From an uncultured Blautia sp. (GTDB lineage Bacteria; Bacillota; Clostridia; Lachnospirales; Lachnospiraceae): a DNA stretch of 64,000 nt. The stretch spans positions 1-64,000 of the forward strand of contig CALCDJ010000045.1 of assembly GCA_937900135.1 (NCBI GenBank), written 5' to 3'. Below are positions 44,711 to 53,370 of this stretch, piece after piece. How positions within the stretch are numbered: the stretch's first letter is position 1; every line of letters begins with the position of its first letter. Below the pieces are notes generated by a model. It was not told where the DNA came from. It searched no databases and was given only the letters and a program-made list of their open reading frames with translations. Position numbers and translations under genes: made by a program.

Positions 44711-45341
44711 TCTGGACGGAACACTGGCAGATACGCTGGAATCCATGGCTTATGTGGCCAATGAGATTATGTGTGGACTGGGACTTCAGGAACTGCCGGT
44801 GGAAAATTTTAAATACTACTGCGGGGAAGGGGCATCCATGCTGATTCGCAGATGTCTGAAGGATGCCGGAGACAGGGAACTGGTACATTTTCAGGAAGCA
44901 GATGCTTCCTACCGGAAAAAATTCGATCAGAATCCATTGTATCGGGTAAAACCATACGAGGGGATTGTGGAAACCCTTGCCAGACTGAAGGAGGAAGGTG
45001 CGAAAATCGCAGTTTGCTCCAATAAGCCCCATGGAGCTGCCGTAAAGGTGGTTACCAGTATGTTTGGAGATACCTTTGATATGATTCTGGGACAGAGTCC
45101 GGAAATCCCAAGAAAGCCTTCTCCAGATGGTCCGCTGAAGATTGCAGAGGCCTTTGGAGTAAAACCGGAGGAATGTCTGTATATCGGAGATACCGGAACA
45201 GATATGGAAACCGGGAAGAACGCAGGGATGTTTACGGTTGGGGTACTCTGGGGATTTCGTACCAGAGAGGAACTTCTGGAAAATGGAGCAAAGGCTCTGG
45301 CTGAAAAACCGGAGGAGATTTTTCAGATTTTTCGTGGATAA
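44688..45341 (+). CDS. HAD hydrolase, phosphoglycolate phosphatase-like
   Basis: 217 residues. Motif 1 CIFDLDGTLADTLESM, cap domain of the C1 four-helix type (YCGEGASMLIRRCL), motif 2 VCSNKPH, motif 3 Lys in IPRKPSPDG, motif 4 YIGDTGTDMETGKNAGM. Closest to Gph/PpaX-type phosphatases. ATG 44688 lies inside the end of maf after GAGAGGGGAAACAT, so expression is coupled. Confidence 0.9.
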   Translation: MWKACIFDLDGTLADTLESMAYVANEIMCGLGLQELPVENFKYYCGEGASMLIRRCLKDAGDRELVHFQEADASYRKKFDQNPLYRVKPYEGIVETLARLKEEGAKIAVCSNKPHGAAVKVVTSMFGDTFDMILGQSPEIPRKPSPDGPLKIAEAFGVKPEECLYIGDTGTDMETGKNAGMFTVGVLWGFRTREELLENGAKALAEKPEEIFQIFRG

Positions 45342-45390
45342 GAGCAGCCAGGCTGCAGAAATAAAAAAATAAATAAATGGAGGAAAAAAT

Positions 45391-45648
45391 ATGTATACAG
45401 AAGAATGTGTGGAGACTTTTTTAAAAAATCAGGGACAGTTGTTTGATGAACCGGTGGCAGAAACCTATGAGGAAGCAGAGGCTTTTCTGGAGGATTGTAT
45501 GGCAGTTGTCGTGGATTCTCTGAAGGAAGTGCGGAAATATCTGGATGAGATCGGGGCAGATGTGGAAGGAATGTCCATGGAAGAACTGGAGGATGCCAGT
45601 GAAGTATTTCCTCTTCCGGGAGGCCAGTATCTTATCGTAGAGGGATAA
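45391..45648 (+). CDS. Short conserved acidic protein, unknown function
   Basis: 85 residues with a clear ribosome site (TGGAGG, 7 bases before the ATG). Strongly acidic; a Cys near each end of the first helix (MYTEECVETFL and FLEDCMAVVVDSLKEVRKYLDE). The C-terminal FPLPGGQYLIVEG looks like a small beta-hairpin. No membrane segment. I recognise it only as a type of small protein seen in Clostridia; no function. Confidence 0.6.
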   Translation: MYTEECVETFLKNQGQLFDEPVAETYEEAEAFLEDCMAVVVDSLKEVRKYLDEIGADVEGMSMEELEDASEVFPLPGGQYLIVEG

Positions 45649-45770
45649 GGTCAAGTGTGGATTACATAGTAAAATCAGCATATGGTATCCTGTAGATAGA
45701 ATAATAAGGAAAAATTTTCTGACTTTACAGAAATTGGAAGGGAAACCTTTCGTTTTTGAAGGGAGTTTCC

Positions 45771-45799
45771 TTGTGGATTTCTGAAAAATGAGATACAAT
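45771..45799 (+). promoter_or_regulatory. Promoter of the surface protein gene
   Basis: TTGTGG at 45771-45776, a 17-base spacer and TACAAT at 45794-45799. An upstream inverted repeat (GGAAAC/GTTTCC, 45741-45770) may end the previous transcript. Confidence 0.5.
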
Positions 45800-45820
45800 A
45801 GCAGAAAAGGAGGTTATCTT

Positions 45821-48547
45821 ATGTGGAAAAAAAGAGTATTGGCGATTGTGATGGCTGTGCTTATGGCATTCTCTCTTCTTCCCTCTATGGTATTTGCAGC
45901 GGCGCCATCCGGTGAGCTGGGTGGAAAGCTGAAACTAAAAGGAAAAGGAGAAGTGGGAAGTACCCTGAGCGCAGATTACGAAAAGGTGACGCCGGAGGGT
46001 GTAACCGATGAGTACGTTAGTTTTTCCTGGTCGAGAAAAACAGGAGAGGAACTGACTGAAGTAGGAAAAGAGAAAACCTACGTGGTAGCGGAAGAAGATC
46101 TGGGCGCAGAAATTGTTCTGGAGATCAAAGGCCTTGAGGATATGGGACTGAGCGGTTCCCTGAAAGTAACTTCTGTGATCATTGCCGCAGAAGGCGAAGG
46201 CACCGAAGCTACCAAGGCGGAAGAGGAAGAAAGTACAGAAGAAACAGTTCCGGAAGAAGAGGCATTGTTAGAGGAAGAATCAGGGCTGGAATATGTGGAA
46301 GAGCCGGAGCTTCCTCAGGGAGAGTTATCCGAGGATGAGGGACTGGAAGAAATTCCGGAAGCCACAGAGGATGGAACTCTGGAACAGTCTGAAATGGGTA
46401 ACGAAGAAAACTGGGAAAATACAGAAACAGCGCCAGAGACACCAGCAGTTTATTCTGCAGAGGCAACAACAGAAGACGGAAGCGGTACTCTGAATTTTGG
46501 AAATGTGGTGGATGGTCAGGAATCAGAAACAGAACCCCAGTACATTTATGTGCAGAATACAGGAAGCGGAACCTTACATTTTGAATCTGCAAGTCCGGAA
46601 TATTTTATGGTACAGGATATCTCTGAACCACTGGACCCGGAAGATGCCATAAGCCTTTGGGTGCAGCCGAGAGAGGGATTGGAACCAGGTTCCTATCAGG
46701 ATCAGATTGTTTATACAAGCGCAGAAGGCACCAGCGTTTCAGTTCCGGCAGAAGTTATCATTACAGAAAAAGCAGAAGAACCCAAGGAGACTTATGCTCT
46801 TCGGGCAGAACCGGGAGAACTGACCTTTGCCCCTCTTAAAGAGGGATATGAGAGCGCAGAGGAAGCTCTGAAGGTATCTCTTTATAATGACGGACAGACT
46901 CCGGTAACAATCACATTGGGAAAAACAGATTATTTTGACGTAAAGCTGGAAGGCGAAGGAAGTCTGGAGAATTATGTTTTGAGCCCGGGCACAAGCTGTT
47001 CCCTTCAGGTACGTCCTGTTGTGGGACTGACAGCAGGCAGTTACAGCAATGATCTGATTTTCAGTATTTTGGAGGATACGTCTATTCAGGCTGTTGTCAG
47101 AGCGTCTGTAGAGGTTCAGAAGGAAGAAGTTCCGGTAGTGGAGATCAAAGCAGAGCCTTCTGCTGTGGAATTTGATACTGTGACAGAGGGATATGAAACA
47201 GCTCCAGAGGCAAGAAGCGTTACCCTGACCAATACCGGCAATCGTGAGATAACCCTTGTACAGCCGGAAGCTAAGAATTTCCTAATTGGAGAATTGTCTC
47301 AGAATACTCTGAAACCAGGGGAAAGTGCTTCTTTCAGCATTCAGCCAAAGGAAGGGCTGAAGGCAGGTGAATACAGCGGTAAGATTGCTGTTAAAAATGC
47401 AGAGGATTCCAGTACCCTTACATCTGTAAAGGTAAGCTGGAAGGTTCAGGAAAAAGAAGAAACCTTTAAGCTGGCAGTGACACCGGATATGCTGGATTTT
47501 GGAAGCATGGAAGAAGGCTATGAAAAGGCTCCCAAGGCGCAGACAGTGACAGTGACAAACAAAGGTACCGGTACGATTACTCTGGAACAGCCCAAGAGCG
47601 AATATTATGAAGTCAGCGCCCTTTCCTTATTGGTATTAAAGGCAGGAGAAAGCGCTTCCTTTACAGTACAGCCCAAGAAGGGACTTACCTACAGTGAATA
47701 TCTGGAAGTGATTAAGGTTCCCAATGATGCGCAGGTACAGGCATTGGTAAATTCCTACTTCAGTGTAACCGAAGTAAAGGAAAAACTGGTTTCCGTTTCG
47801 GAACTTGATCCCATTACAGGAATCAAAAACGGAGCAGAAAAAAGTGCGAAGAGCCTGAAACTTCCTTCTGGAGTATCTATTCGTACCAGCAAGGGCAAAT
47901 CCAAAGCATCTATTTCCTGGGATGTAAAGAATTGTGCATACAATCCAAAGAGCACTGAAAAGCAAACCTTTACCGTAAGCGGTAAGATCAGCCTTCCCAA
48001 AGGCGTAACCAATCCTGATGGAATCAGCCAGAAGGTATCGGTTAAGGTATCAGTGAAGGCATATGAGCCAAAGGTTCCATCAACAGATAAAAACTATATC
48101 TCCGGAATCAAAGGCGAAGGTTATACCACAGAGTCCAAAATCACCTTTACTGCAGTGGGCGCAGGCATGGATAATGCAAAACCACGTAAGGGAGATGTGC
48201 GGTATGTTCCGTTAAACTGGACAGTCTTAAATACCAACAGCTGGAGCGCAGCGCCATATACAGCCTCCTTTGGTCTTTCTCAGAAAGGAAGCTATACGTT
48301 AAGCGTTGTTTATAATCAGCAGAAATTTGATGGAAGCAACTGGGTAAATACCGGGGAACAGGATACGAAAAAAGTAGGTTTCCAGGTTGCGGCAGCAGCC
48401 AACAGCAAGGTAACACCTACTCCTGCCGGAAATCAGAAGAATCCGGTTAAGACCGGAGATGATACACCAATCCTTCCGTTTGTTATCGCACTGGTAGCTG
48501 CATTGGCAATTGGAGCAGGCGTGGTGGTATACCGTAAGAAAAAATAA
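45821..48547 (+). CDS. Repeat-rich cell-surface protein with C-terminal anchor
   Basis: 908 residues. Signal peptide (KKRVLAIVMAVLMAF, cleavage near VFAAAP). Then ~60 residues like a surface beta domain, an acidic Glu-rich spacer (~115-210), and four repeats of an immunoglobulin-like HYDIN/ASPM type: LNFGNVVDGQ, LTFAPLKEGYESA, VEFDTVTEGYETAPEA and LDFGSMEEGYEKAPKA, each followed by VTLTNTG-type strands and LKPGESASFSIQPKEGLKAG-type turns. After that comes a Ser/Thr-rich domain (SVSELDPITGIKNGAEK). The end is PVKTGDD, a hydrophobic helix and YRKKK, a sortase-type wall anchor with an LPXTG variant. Adhesion is only a guess. Confidence 0.85.
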   Translation: MWKKRVLAIVMAVLMAFSLLPSMVFAAAPSGELGGKLKLKGKGEVGSTLSADYEKVTPEGVTDEYVSFSWSRKTGEELTEVGKEKTYVVAEEDLGAEIVLEIKGLEDMGLSGSLKVTSVIIAAEGEGTEATKAEEEESTEETVPEEEALLEEESGLEYVEEPELPQGELSEDEGLEEIPEATEDGTLEQSEMGNEENWENTETAPETPAVYSAEATTEDGSGTLNFGNVVDGQESETEPQYIYVQNTGSGTLHFESASPEYFMVQDISEPLDPEDAISLWVQPREGLEPGSYQDQIVYTSAEGTSVSVPAEVIITEKAEEPKETYALRAEPGELTFAPLKEGYESAEEALKVSLYNDGQTPVTITLGKTDYFDVKLEGEGSLENYVLSPGTSCSLQVRPVVGLTAGSYSNDLIFSILEDTSIQAVVRASVEVQKEEVPVVEIKAEPSAVEFDTVTEGYETAPEARSVTLTNTGNREITLVQPEAKNFLIGELSQNTLKPGESASFSIQPKEGLKAGEYSGKIAVKNAEDSSTLTSVKVSWKVQEKEETFKLAVTPDMLDFGSMEEGYEKAPKAQTVTVTNKGTGTITLEQPKSEYYEVSALSLLVLKAGESASFTVQPKKGLTYSEYLEVIKVPNDAQVQALVNSYFSVTEVKEKLVSVSELDPITGIKNGAEKSAKSLKLPSGVSIRTSKGKSKASISWDVKNCAYNPKSTEKQTFTVSGKISLPKGVTNPDGISQKVSVKVSVKAYEPKVPSTDKNYISGIKGEGYTTESKITFTAVGAGMDNAKPRKGDVRYVPLNWTVLNTNSWSAAPYTASFGLSQKGSYTLSVVYNQQKFDGSNWVNTGEQDTKKVGFQVAAAANSKVTPTPAGNQKNPVKTGDDTPILPFVIALVAALAIGAGVVVYRKKK

Positions 48548-48562
48548 ACAAAAGTGAATTTA

Positions 48563-48592
48563 GAAGGGCATCGCTTAGGCGGTGCCCTTTGA
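48563..48592 (+). terminator. Hairpin after the surface protein gene
   Basis: AAGGGCATCGC pairs with GCGGTGCCCTT; no long T-run follows, so termination may be partial. Confidence 0.55.
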
Positions 48593-48611
48593 AATATGGG
48601 AGAATATGTTG

Positions 48612-48638
48612 TTAGCACTCGATTAAAATGAGTGCTAA
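48612..48638. promoter_or_regulatory. CIRCE element (HrcA operator)
   Basis: TTAGCACTC at 48612-48620, nine bases, then GAGTGCTAA at 48630-48638: an exact match to the CIRCE consensus recognised by the heat-shock repressor HrcA. It lies 8 bases upstream of the -35 of htpG. Confidence 0.95.
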
Positions 48639-48645
48639 ATTTTTC

Positions 48646-48674
48646 TTGACTTTTTCTGAAAGTGGTATTACTAT
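48646..48674 (+). promoter_or_regulatory. Promoter of htpG
   Basis: TTGACT at 48646-48651, 17-base spacer, TACTAT at 48669-48674, directly after CIRCE. Confidence 0.75.
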
Positions 48675-48739
48675 ATGGGATAGATGGTCAAGTGACAATA
48701 ATAAAATTTGAAATTTAAGAATAAAGGAGTGTGGGCAGC

Positions 48740-50794
48740 ATGGCTGTAAAGCATGGTAGCTTATCAATTAACAGTGAAAATATTTTTCCGATTATTAAAA
48801 AATGGTTGTATTCCGATCACGACATTTTTGTACGTGAGCTGGTATCCAATGGATGCGATGCCATTACCAAATTAAAGAAACTGGAAATCATGGGAGAATA
48901 TACATTCCCGGATAACTATAAGGCAGAGATTCAGGTTGTGGTAAATCCAGAGGAGAAAACTCTGAAGTTTATTGATAACGGAATTGGTATGACTGCAGAT
49001 GAAGTGGAAGAGTATATTACACAGATCGCATTTTCCGGCGCTACAGAGTTTCTGGAAAAATATAAGGATAAAACAACAGACGATCAGATGATCGGACATT
49101 TCGGACTTGGTTTTTATTCTGCATTCATGGTAGCAGATGAAGTGCACATTGATACACTTTCTTACCGTGAGGGAGCAGCTCCGGTACACTGGACCTGTGA
49201 CGGCGGTACAGAATATGAGCTTCAGGAAGGCAGCAAGAATACTGTGGGAACAGAAATCACACTGTTCTTAAACGAAGAGAGCGTGGAATTTTCCAATGAA
49301 TACCGGATGCGTGAAGTAATTGAAAGATATTGTTCCTTTATGCCGGTAAATATCTATCTTTCCAAGGCTAATGCACCTCAGGAATATGAGACCATTGAAG
49401 AGGCAGATTTAAAGGAAGATGATGTTGTAGTAGAACACATTCATGAAGATGCCAAGACAGAAGAAAAAGAAAATGAAAACGGCGAAAAAGAAATTGTAGA
49501 AGTTTCTCCTGCAAGAGACCGGGTAAAGATCAACAAACGTCCGGTATCTTTAAGCGATACCAACCCTCTTTGGATGAAGCATCCCAATGAATGTACAGAT
49601 GATGAATATAAGGATTTTTACAGAAAAGTATTTCTGGACTACAAGGAGCCGTTATTCTGGATTCATCTGAATATGGATTATCCGTTTAATCTGAAGGGTA
49701 TTCTGTACTTCCCGAAGATTAATACAGAATACGATTCCATTGAAGGCACCATCAAGCTGTATAACAACCAGGTATTTATTGCAGACAATATTAAAGAAGT
49801 GATTCCGGAATTCCTTCTCCTTCTGAAGGGTGTAATCGATTGTCCGGATCTTCCTCTGAATGTTTCCAGAAGCGCTCTGCAGAACGATGGCTTTGTGAAA
49901 AAGATTTCCGAATATATCTCCAAGAAGGTGGCAGATAAGCTGACAGGAATGTGCAAGACAGATCGGGAGTCCTATGAGAAATACTGGGACGATATCAGCC
50001 CGTTTATTAAGTTTGGCTGTATCAAGGATCAGAAATTTGAAGAGAAAATTCATGATTACGTTCTCTTTAAAAACCTGGATGGAGCATATATGACTCTGAA
50101 AGATTGCATTGAGACCAACAAGAAAGAAGAAGCTGAGGCAGAGGTTTCCGAGACAGAAGAGTCCAAGGAAGAAAACAGTGAAGAAAAGAAAGAACCGGAA
50201 AAAACTGTGATTTTCTATGTGACAGATGAAGTACAGCAGAGCCAGTACATCAATATGTTTAAGGAAGCTGGAAAAGATGCGGTGATCCTGAAACACAACA
50301 TTGATTCTCCGTTTATTTCCCATCTGGAGCAGAAACATCAGGAAATTCAGTTTAAGCGTATTGATGCAGACCTCACAGAAGAACTGAGAGAAGAAGGCGA
50401 TGCGGACGAAGAAACAACCAAGACATTGACTGAAATCTTCCGGAAACAGTTAGGAAAAGAGAATCTGGAGGTTCGTGTTGAAAAACTGAAAAACGAATCC
50501 ATAGCAGCCATGGTAACTCTGTCAGAAGAAAATCGCCGTATGCAGGATATGATGAAAATGTACAATATGTATGGTATGGATTCCGGTATGTTTGGCGGAC
50601 AGGAAACACTGGTGCTGAACTGCAACCATCCGCTGGTACAGTATGTGGCAGACCATAAAGAAGAAGAACCGGTATCTGTAATCTGCCAGCAGTTGTATGA
50701 TCTGGCTATGATGAGCCATAAACAGCTGTCCCCAGAGGAAATGACCAGATTTGTTCAGAGAAGCAATGAAATATTGTTAATGCTTACAAAATAA
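48740..50794 (+). CDS. htpG: Chaperone HtpG (Hsp90)
   Basis: 684 residues from ATG 48740, 10 bases after AAAGGAG. ATP-binding GHKL domain: RELVSNGCDAITKL (canonical RELISNASDAL), IDNGIGM, GHFGLGFYSAFMVA and GTEITLFL; middle domain from ~235 with NPLWMKHPNE and LPLNVSRSALQ; C-terminal dimer domain to the end (YDLAMMSHKQL). An acidic insertion (EEAEAEVSETEESKEE) lies at about 465-490. The NGCD substitution for NASD in the ATP site is worth noting. Heat control by CIRCE is expected from the upstream site. Confidence 0.95.
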   Translation: MAVKHGSLSINSENIFPIIKKWLYSDHDIFVRELVSNGCDAITKLKKLEIMGEYTFPDNYKAEIQVVVNPEEKTLKFIDNGIGMTADEVEEYITQIAFSGATEFLEKYKDKTTDDQMIGHFGLGFYSAFMVADEVHIDTLSYREGAAPVHWTCDGGTEYELQEGSKNTVGTEITLFLNEESVEFSNEYRMREVIERYCSFMPVNIYLSKANAPQEYETIEEADLKEDDVVVEHIHEDAKTEEKENENGEKEIVEVSPARDRVKINKRPVSLSDTNPLWMKHPNECTDDEYKDFYRKVFLDYKEPLFWIHLNMDYPFNLKGILYFPKINTEYDSIEGTIKLYNNQVFIADNIKEVIPEFLLLLKGVIDCPDLPLNVSRSALQNDGFVKKISEYISKKVADKLTGMCKTDRESYEKYWDDISPFIKFGCIKDQKFEEKIHDYVLFKNLDGAYMTLKDCIETNKKEEAEAEVSETEESKEENSEEKKEPEKTVIFYVTDEVQQSQYINMFKEAGKDAVILKHNIDSPFISHLEQKHQEIQFKRIDADLTEELREEGDADEETTKTLTEIFRKQLGKENLEVRVEKLKNESIAAMVTLSEENRRMQDMMKMYNMYGMDSGMFGGQETLVLNCNHPLVQYVADHKEEEPVSVICQQLYDLAMMSHKQLSPEEMTRFVQRSNEILLMLTK

Positions 50795-50822
50795 CAAACA
50801 AATAGAAAATAATACAAACATA

Positions 50823-50878
50823 AAGAAAACTCTTGTAGTTTTTTCTTAAAAAGAAAAAATTATGAGAGTTTTTCTTTC
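50823..50878 (+). terminator. Terminator after htpG
   Basis: AAAGAAAACTCT pairs with AGAGTTTTTCTTT around an AT-rich inner stem; T-rich end. Confidence 0.6.
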
Positions 50879-51041
50879 CTTGACAAAAATAGAAAGAATT
50901 TTTATGCTAATATGGATGGGGAATGTGTGGAGAAAAAAAGGATTTTCTCTTTTTGTGTCGATGAAGCTCGATATAAATAGATTATACTTTAATGTGCATG
51001 AAATTGTATATAATAGAGAAAATAACAAAAGGGGGTAAAAT

Positions 51042-51374
51042 ATGAGAAGAGTATATAGGCTGATCAGAAAACTGGGAGCAACTTCAAAATATAAGGGATA
51101 TTATTTTGTGGCTGAGGCAATTAAGTTTTCTATGGAAAGAAGGGAAAAGCCCATGCGAATCACCAAGGATATTTATCCTTATCTGGCTGTGAAATATAAA
51201 TCCACACCCATGAATGTGGAACATGATATTCGGACGGTGGTAAATGTATGCTGGAAAACCAATCGTGATGCCATGGATCAGATTGCGGGCTATTCCCTGA
51301 TATATCGGCCTACCAACAGTGAATTTGTGGATATGATGGCATATTATCTTTCGTCAAGGGAAAAGCCAAGCTGA
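51042..51374 (+). CDS. Free-standing Spo0A C-terminal DNA-binding domain protein
   Basis: 110 residues. It matches only the effector domain of Spo0A: LIRKLGATSKYKGYYFVAEAIKFSMERRE, MRITKDIYPYLAVKYKSTPMNVEHDIRTVVNVCWKTN (the recognition helix) and a final IYRPTNSEFVDMMAYYLS. The receiver domain with the phosphorylated Asp is missing, so activity cannot depend on the phosphorelay. The upstream region has a TTGACA at 50880 and a TGTCGAT resembling the 0A box near 50956. ATG 51042 has AAAGGGGG 8 bases before. Possibly a competitor or constitutive regulator; inference. Confidence 0.8.
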   Translation: MRRVYRLIRKLGATSKYKGYYFVAEAIKFSMERREKPMRITKDIYPYLAVKYKSTPMNVEHDIRTVVNVCWKTNRDAMDQIAGYSLIYRPTNSEFVDMMAYYLSSREKPS

Positions 51375-51379
51375 ACCAG

Positions 51380-51883
51380 TCAGAGTTCTTCAAAGATCAG
51401 TCGGTGTCTGGTGAAAAAATCCCGGATTGTGGAATCCCACAGCTGCTCCGGAGATTTATCCGGAAGAAAGGTGGAAAGGGCTACGCCTGTGGTACAAAGC
51501 AATTCCTGATTTCGATACTGAAGGTTCAGGAAAAATCCCTGGATCTGTTCCGGAGAAATGCGGGGGGACAGCTGTGCTGCCAGGACATCCCGCTGTTTTT
51601 GAGAAAGCTGAAAAACAAGTTTAAAAGAAAGAGGGGTTCGTTTGCCCCGGATCACAGAATAGCAAAAGGGCTTCAATTCTTTCCAGGAAGAGTAGAAGAC
51701 AGCTCTTTTTTCCAGATTTTCACATACATCTGTGTCAAAGAAATCCCTGTGTAGTTTTCCATCAATGGTAAAGGTGTTAAAGGTGGTGATGGATGCCTCC
51801 ACGACCTGAAGGGAATCAAAGTCTTCACCAATCAGTAATTTATTCATAAAATCTTTTACATCAAGAATTTTTAAAGCAAGCAT
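51380..51883 (-). CDS. DUF5721-like conserved protein
   Basis: 167 residues from ATG 51883 (AAGGAGT before it). Begins MLALKILDVKDFMNKLLIG and continues FDSLQVVEASITTFNTFTIDGKLHRDFFD, the pattern I associate with a Lachnospiraceae protein family of unknown function (DUF5721, from memory). It has a beta-rich N-terminal half and an alpha C-terminal half, without membrane segments. It is divergent from degV and its promoter sits beside a large palindrome. Confidence 0.6.
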   Translation of the reverse strand: MLALKILDVKDFMNKLLIGEDFDSLQVVEASITTFNTFTIDGKLHRDFFDTDVCENLEKRAVFYSSWKELKPFCYSVIRGKRTPLSFKLVFQLSQKQRDVLAAQLSPRISPEQIQGFFLNLQYRNQELLCTTGVALSTFLPDKSPEQLWDSTIRDFFTRHRLIFEEL

Positions 51884-51907
51884 AAGCAGACTCCTTTGGA
51901 TTGGGAT

Positions 51908-51947
51908 ATTTATCTCAGTGAGAGAGAAAACTCCCACTGAGATAAAT
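51908..51947. promoter_or_regulatory. Large palindrome at the promoter of the DUF5721-like gene
   Basis: ATTTATCTCAGTG at 51908-51920 and its exact complement at 51935-51947, with a GAG/CTC extension inside. On the - strand TATAAT (about 51948-51953) touches its edge, so it sits at the transcription start of the gene ending at 51380: an operator or a 5'-UTR hairpin. Confidence 0.6.
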
Positions 51948-52027
51948 TATAATGCAGAAACAGAAAAAAAAACAGAGTTTTTCTATAAAAGTCTTTTCAA
52001 ATAAGAGAGGATGTGGTAGTATAAAAG

Positions 52028-52044
52028 GTAGTATTTGATACTAC
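52028..52044. promoter_or_regulatory. Operator-like palindrome upstream of degV
   Basis: GTAGTAT-TTG-ATACTAC is a perfect 7-bp inverted repeat adjacent to TATAAT at 52046-52051, the probable -10 of the degV gene. Confidence 0.5.
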
Positions 52045-52070
52045 ATATAATAGAAAAGAGGACGATATAA

Positions 52071-52910
52071 TTGGGCTATAAAATAGTAATAGATAGCTGC
52101 GGAGAACTTCTTGAAGAATGGAAGGGCGATGCACGTATTGAATCCGTTCCATTGACTTTGCTTGTGGGCGGGGAAGAGATTGTAGATGATGAGACATTTG
52201 ATCAGGGGGATTTTTTGAAAAAAGTGGACGCTTGTCCAGAATCCCCCAAGTCTGCATGCCCGTCTCCGGAATGTTTTATGAAGGCATTTGACTGTGATGC
52301 AGACCATATTTACGGAGTTACCCTTTCTTCAGAACTGAGCGGCTCTTATAACAGCGCGCTTTTGGGCAAGAACCTTCTTCTGGAGGATGCGCCGGAGAAG
52401 AAGATCCATGTGTTTAATTCCCGTTCCGCTTCCGTGGGTGAAACTTTGATTGCCATGAAGATTCAGGAATGTGAAGAGGCCGGCCTTTCTTTTGAAGAGG
52501 TAGTTGCTTCCGTAGAGGCTTATATTGAACAGCAGAATACCTTTTTTGTACTGGAGAATCTGGACACTTTGCGTAAAAACGGCCGTCTGAGTACGGTGAA
52601 GGCAATGGTAGCCAGTGCTCTGAAAATCAAGCCAGTGATGGGCTCTACACCGGAAGGCACGATTTGTCAGCTGGACCAGGCTCGTGGTATGAACAAAGCC
52701 CTGATTAAAATGGTAGAACATGTTGTGGAGAAGACTGCAGGAAGCGAAACCAGAACGCTGGCTATTTCACACTGTAACTGTCTGGAGAGGGCTCAGCTTC
52801 TCAAGGAAGCTCTTCAGGAAAAGATGAAGCTCGCTAGAATCGTGATTCTGGATACCGCAGGCGTCAGCACAATGTATGCCAATGACGGAGGCGTGATTAT
52901 TGCTGTATAA
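52071..52910 (+). CDS. DegV family fatty acid-binding protein
   Basis: 279 residues, TTG start (AAGAGGACGATATAA before it). DegV/FakB proteins bind a fatty acid for phosphorylation by FakA. Motifs: KIVIDSCGEL, VPLTLLVGGEEIVDDE, CPSPECFMKAF, GVTLSSELSGSYNSALL, VFNSRSASVGETLIAMKI, LENLDTLRKNGRLS and the C-terminal SHCNCLERAQLL. The Ser in the SSELSGSYNSA strand contacts the lipid in known structures. Confidence 0.92.
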   Translation: MGYKIVIDSCGELLEEWKGDARIESVPLTLLVGGEEIVDDETFDQGDFLKKVDACPESPKSACPSPECFMKAFDCDADHIYGVTLSSELSGSYNSALLGKNLLLEDAPEKKIHVFNSRSASVGETLIAMKIQECEEAGLSFEEVVASVEAYIEQQNTFFVLENLDTLRKNGRLSTVKAMVASALKIKPVMGSTPEGTICQLDQARGMNKALIKMVEHVVEKTAGSETRTLAISHCNCLERAQLLKEALQEKMKLARIVILDTAGVSTMYANDGGVIIAV

Positions 52911-53026
52911 GCTGGGCTTTCTTACTTCCTTTTTCCTTTGGAATGTGCTATAATAAGCCCTAGCTGGTGACTGTGGTGGAGCAGAGGCAGTCGCTTCAGA
53001 TGAATTTCAGGCAAAGGAGACGGAAT

Positions 53027-53281
53027 ATGAGTCAGAAGAAAGTAGATGCTTATAAAAAAGAAAAAGCAAACCGTGAGAAACTGATCAAGAAAGAAAAAAG
53101 AATCTTAATGTTGGAGAAACTGGTAGCTCTGGTGCTCTGCATCATTGCAGTTGGCTGGATTGGTTTCTCTGTATATGGTAAGATGACGGAGAATAAGACC
53201 GAGGAAATAAAAGAAACAGTTATGGATACGGCCGCTCTGGACGATTATGTTTCCGGACTTTCAGCAGAAACAGAAGAATAA
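53027..53281 (+). CDS. Small membrane protein with cytoplasmic basic N-terminus
   Basis: 84 residues from ATG 53027 (AAAGGAG 7 bases before); the upstream in-frame start at 52967 has no site. A very basic N-terminal ~28 residues (KKEKANREKLIKKEKR), one membrane helix (LVALVLCIIAVGWIGFSVY) and a ~35-residue acidic end outside. Conserved-looking; function unknown. Confidence 0.7.
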   Translation: MSQKKVDAYKKEKANREKLIKKEKRILMLEKLVALVLCIIAVGWIGFSVYGKMTENKTEEIKETVMDTAALDDYVSGLSAETEE

Positions 53282-53293
53282 AAGAAATAGAAA

Positions 53294-53318
53294 ACCCCGG
53301 TTCGCCGGGGATTTTTTA
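53294..53318 (+). terminator. Terminator after the small membrane protein
   Basis: CCCCGG-TTCG-CCGGGG with ATTTTTTATT. Confidence 0.85.
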
Positions 53319-53370
53319 TTGGTCAGGAAAGTAGTACATTCTGTATTAACTTTCCTGGCCAATAAAAAAT
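53311..53370. repeat. 22-bp inverted repeat in the convergent gap
   Basis: 53311-53332 (ATTTTTTATTGGTCAGGAAA plus GT) is complementary to 53349-53370 with one G-U. Its left edge overlaps the T-run of the + terminator and its right edge gives the U-run used by the - strand terminator of the cold-shock gene. Confidence 0.75.
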
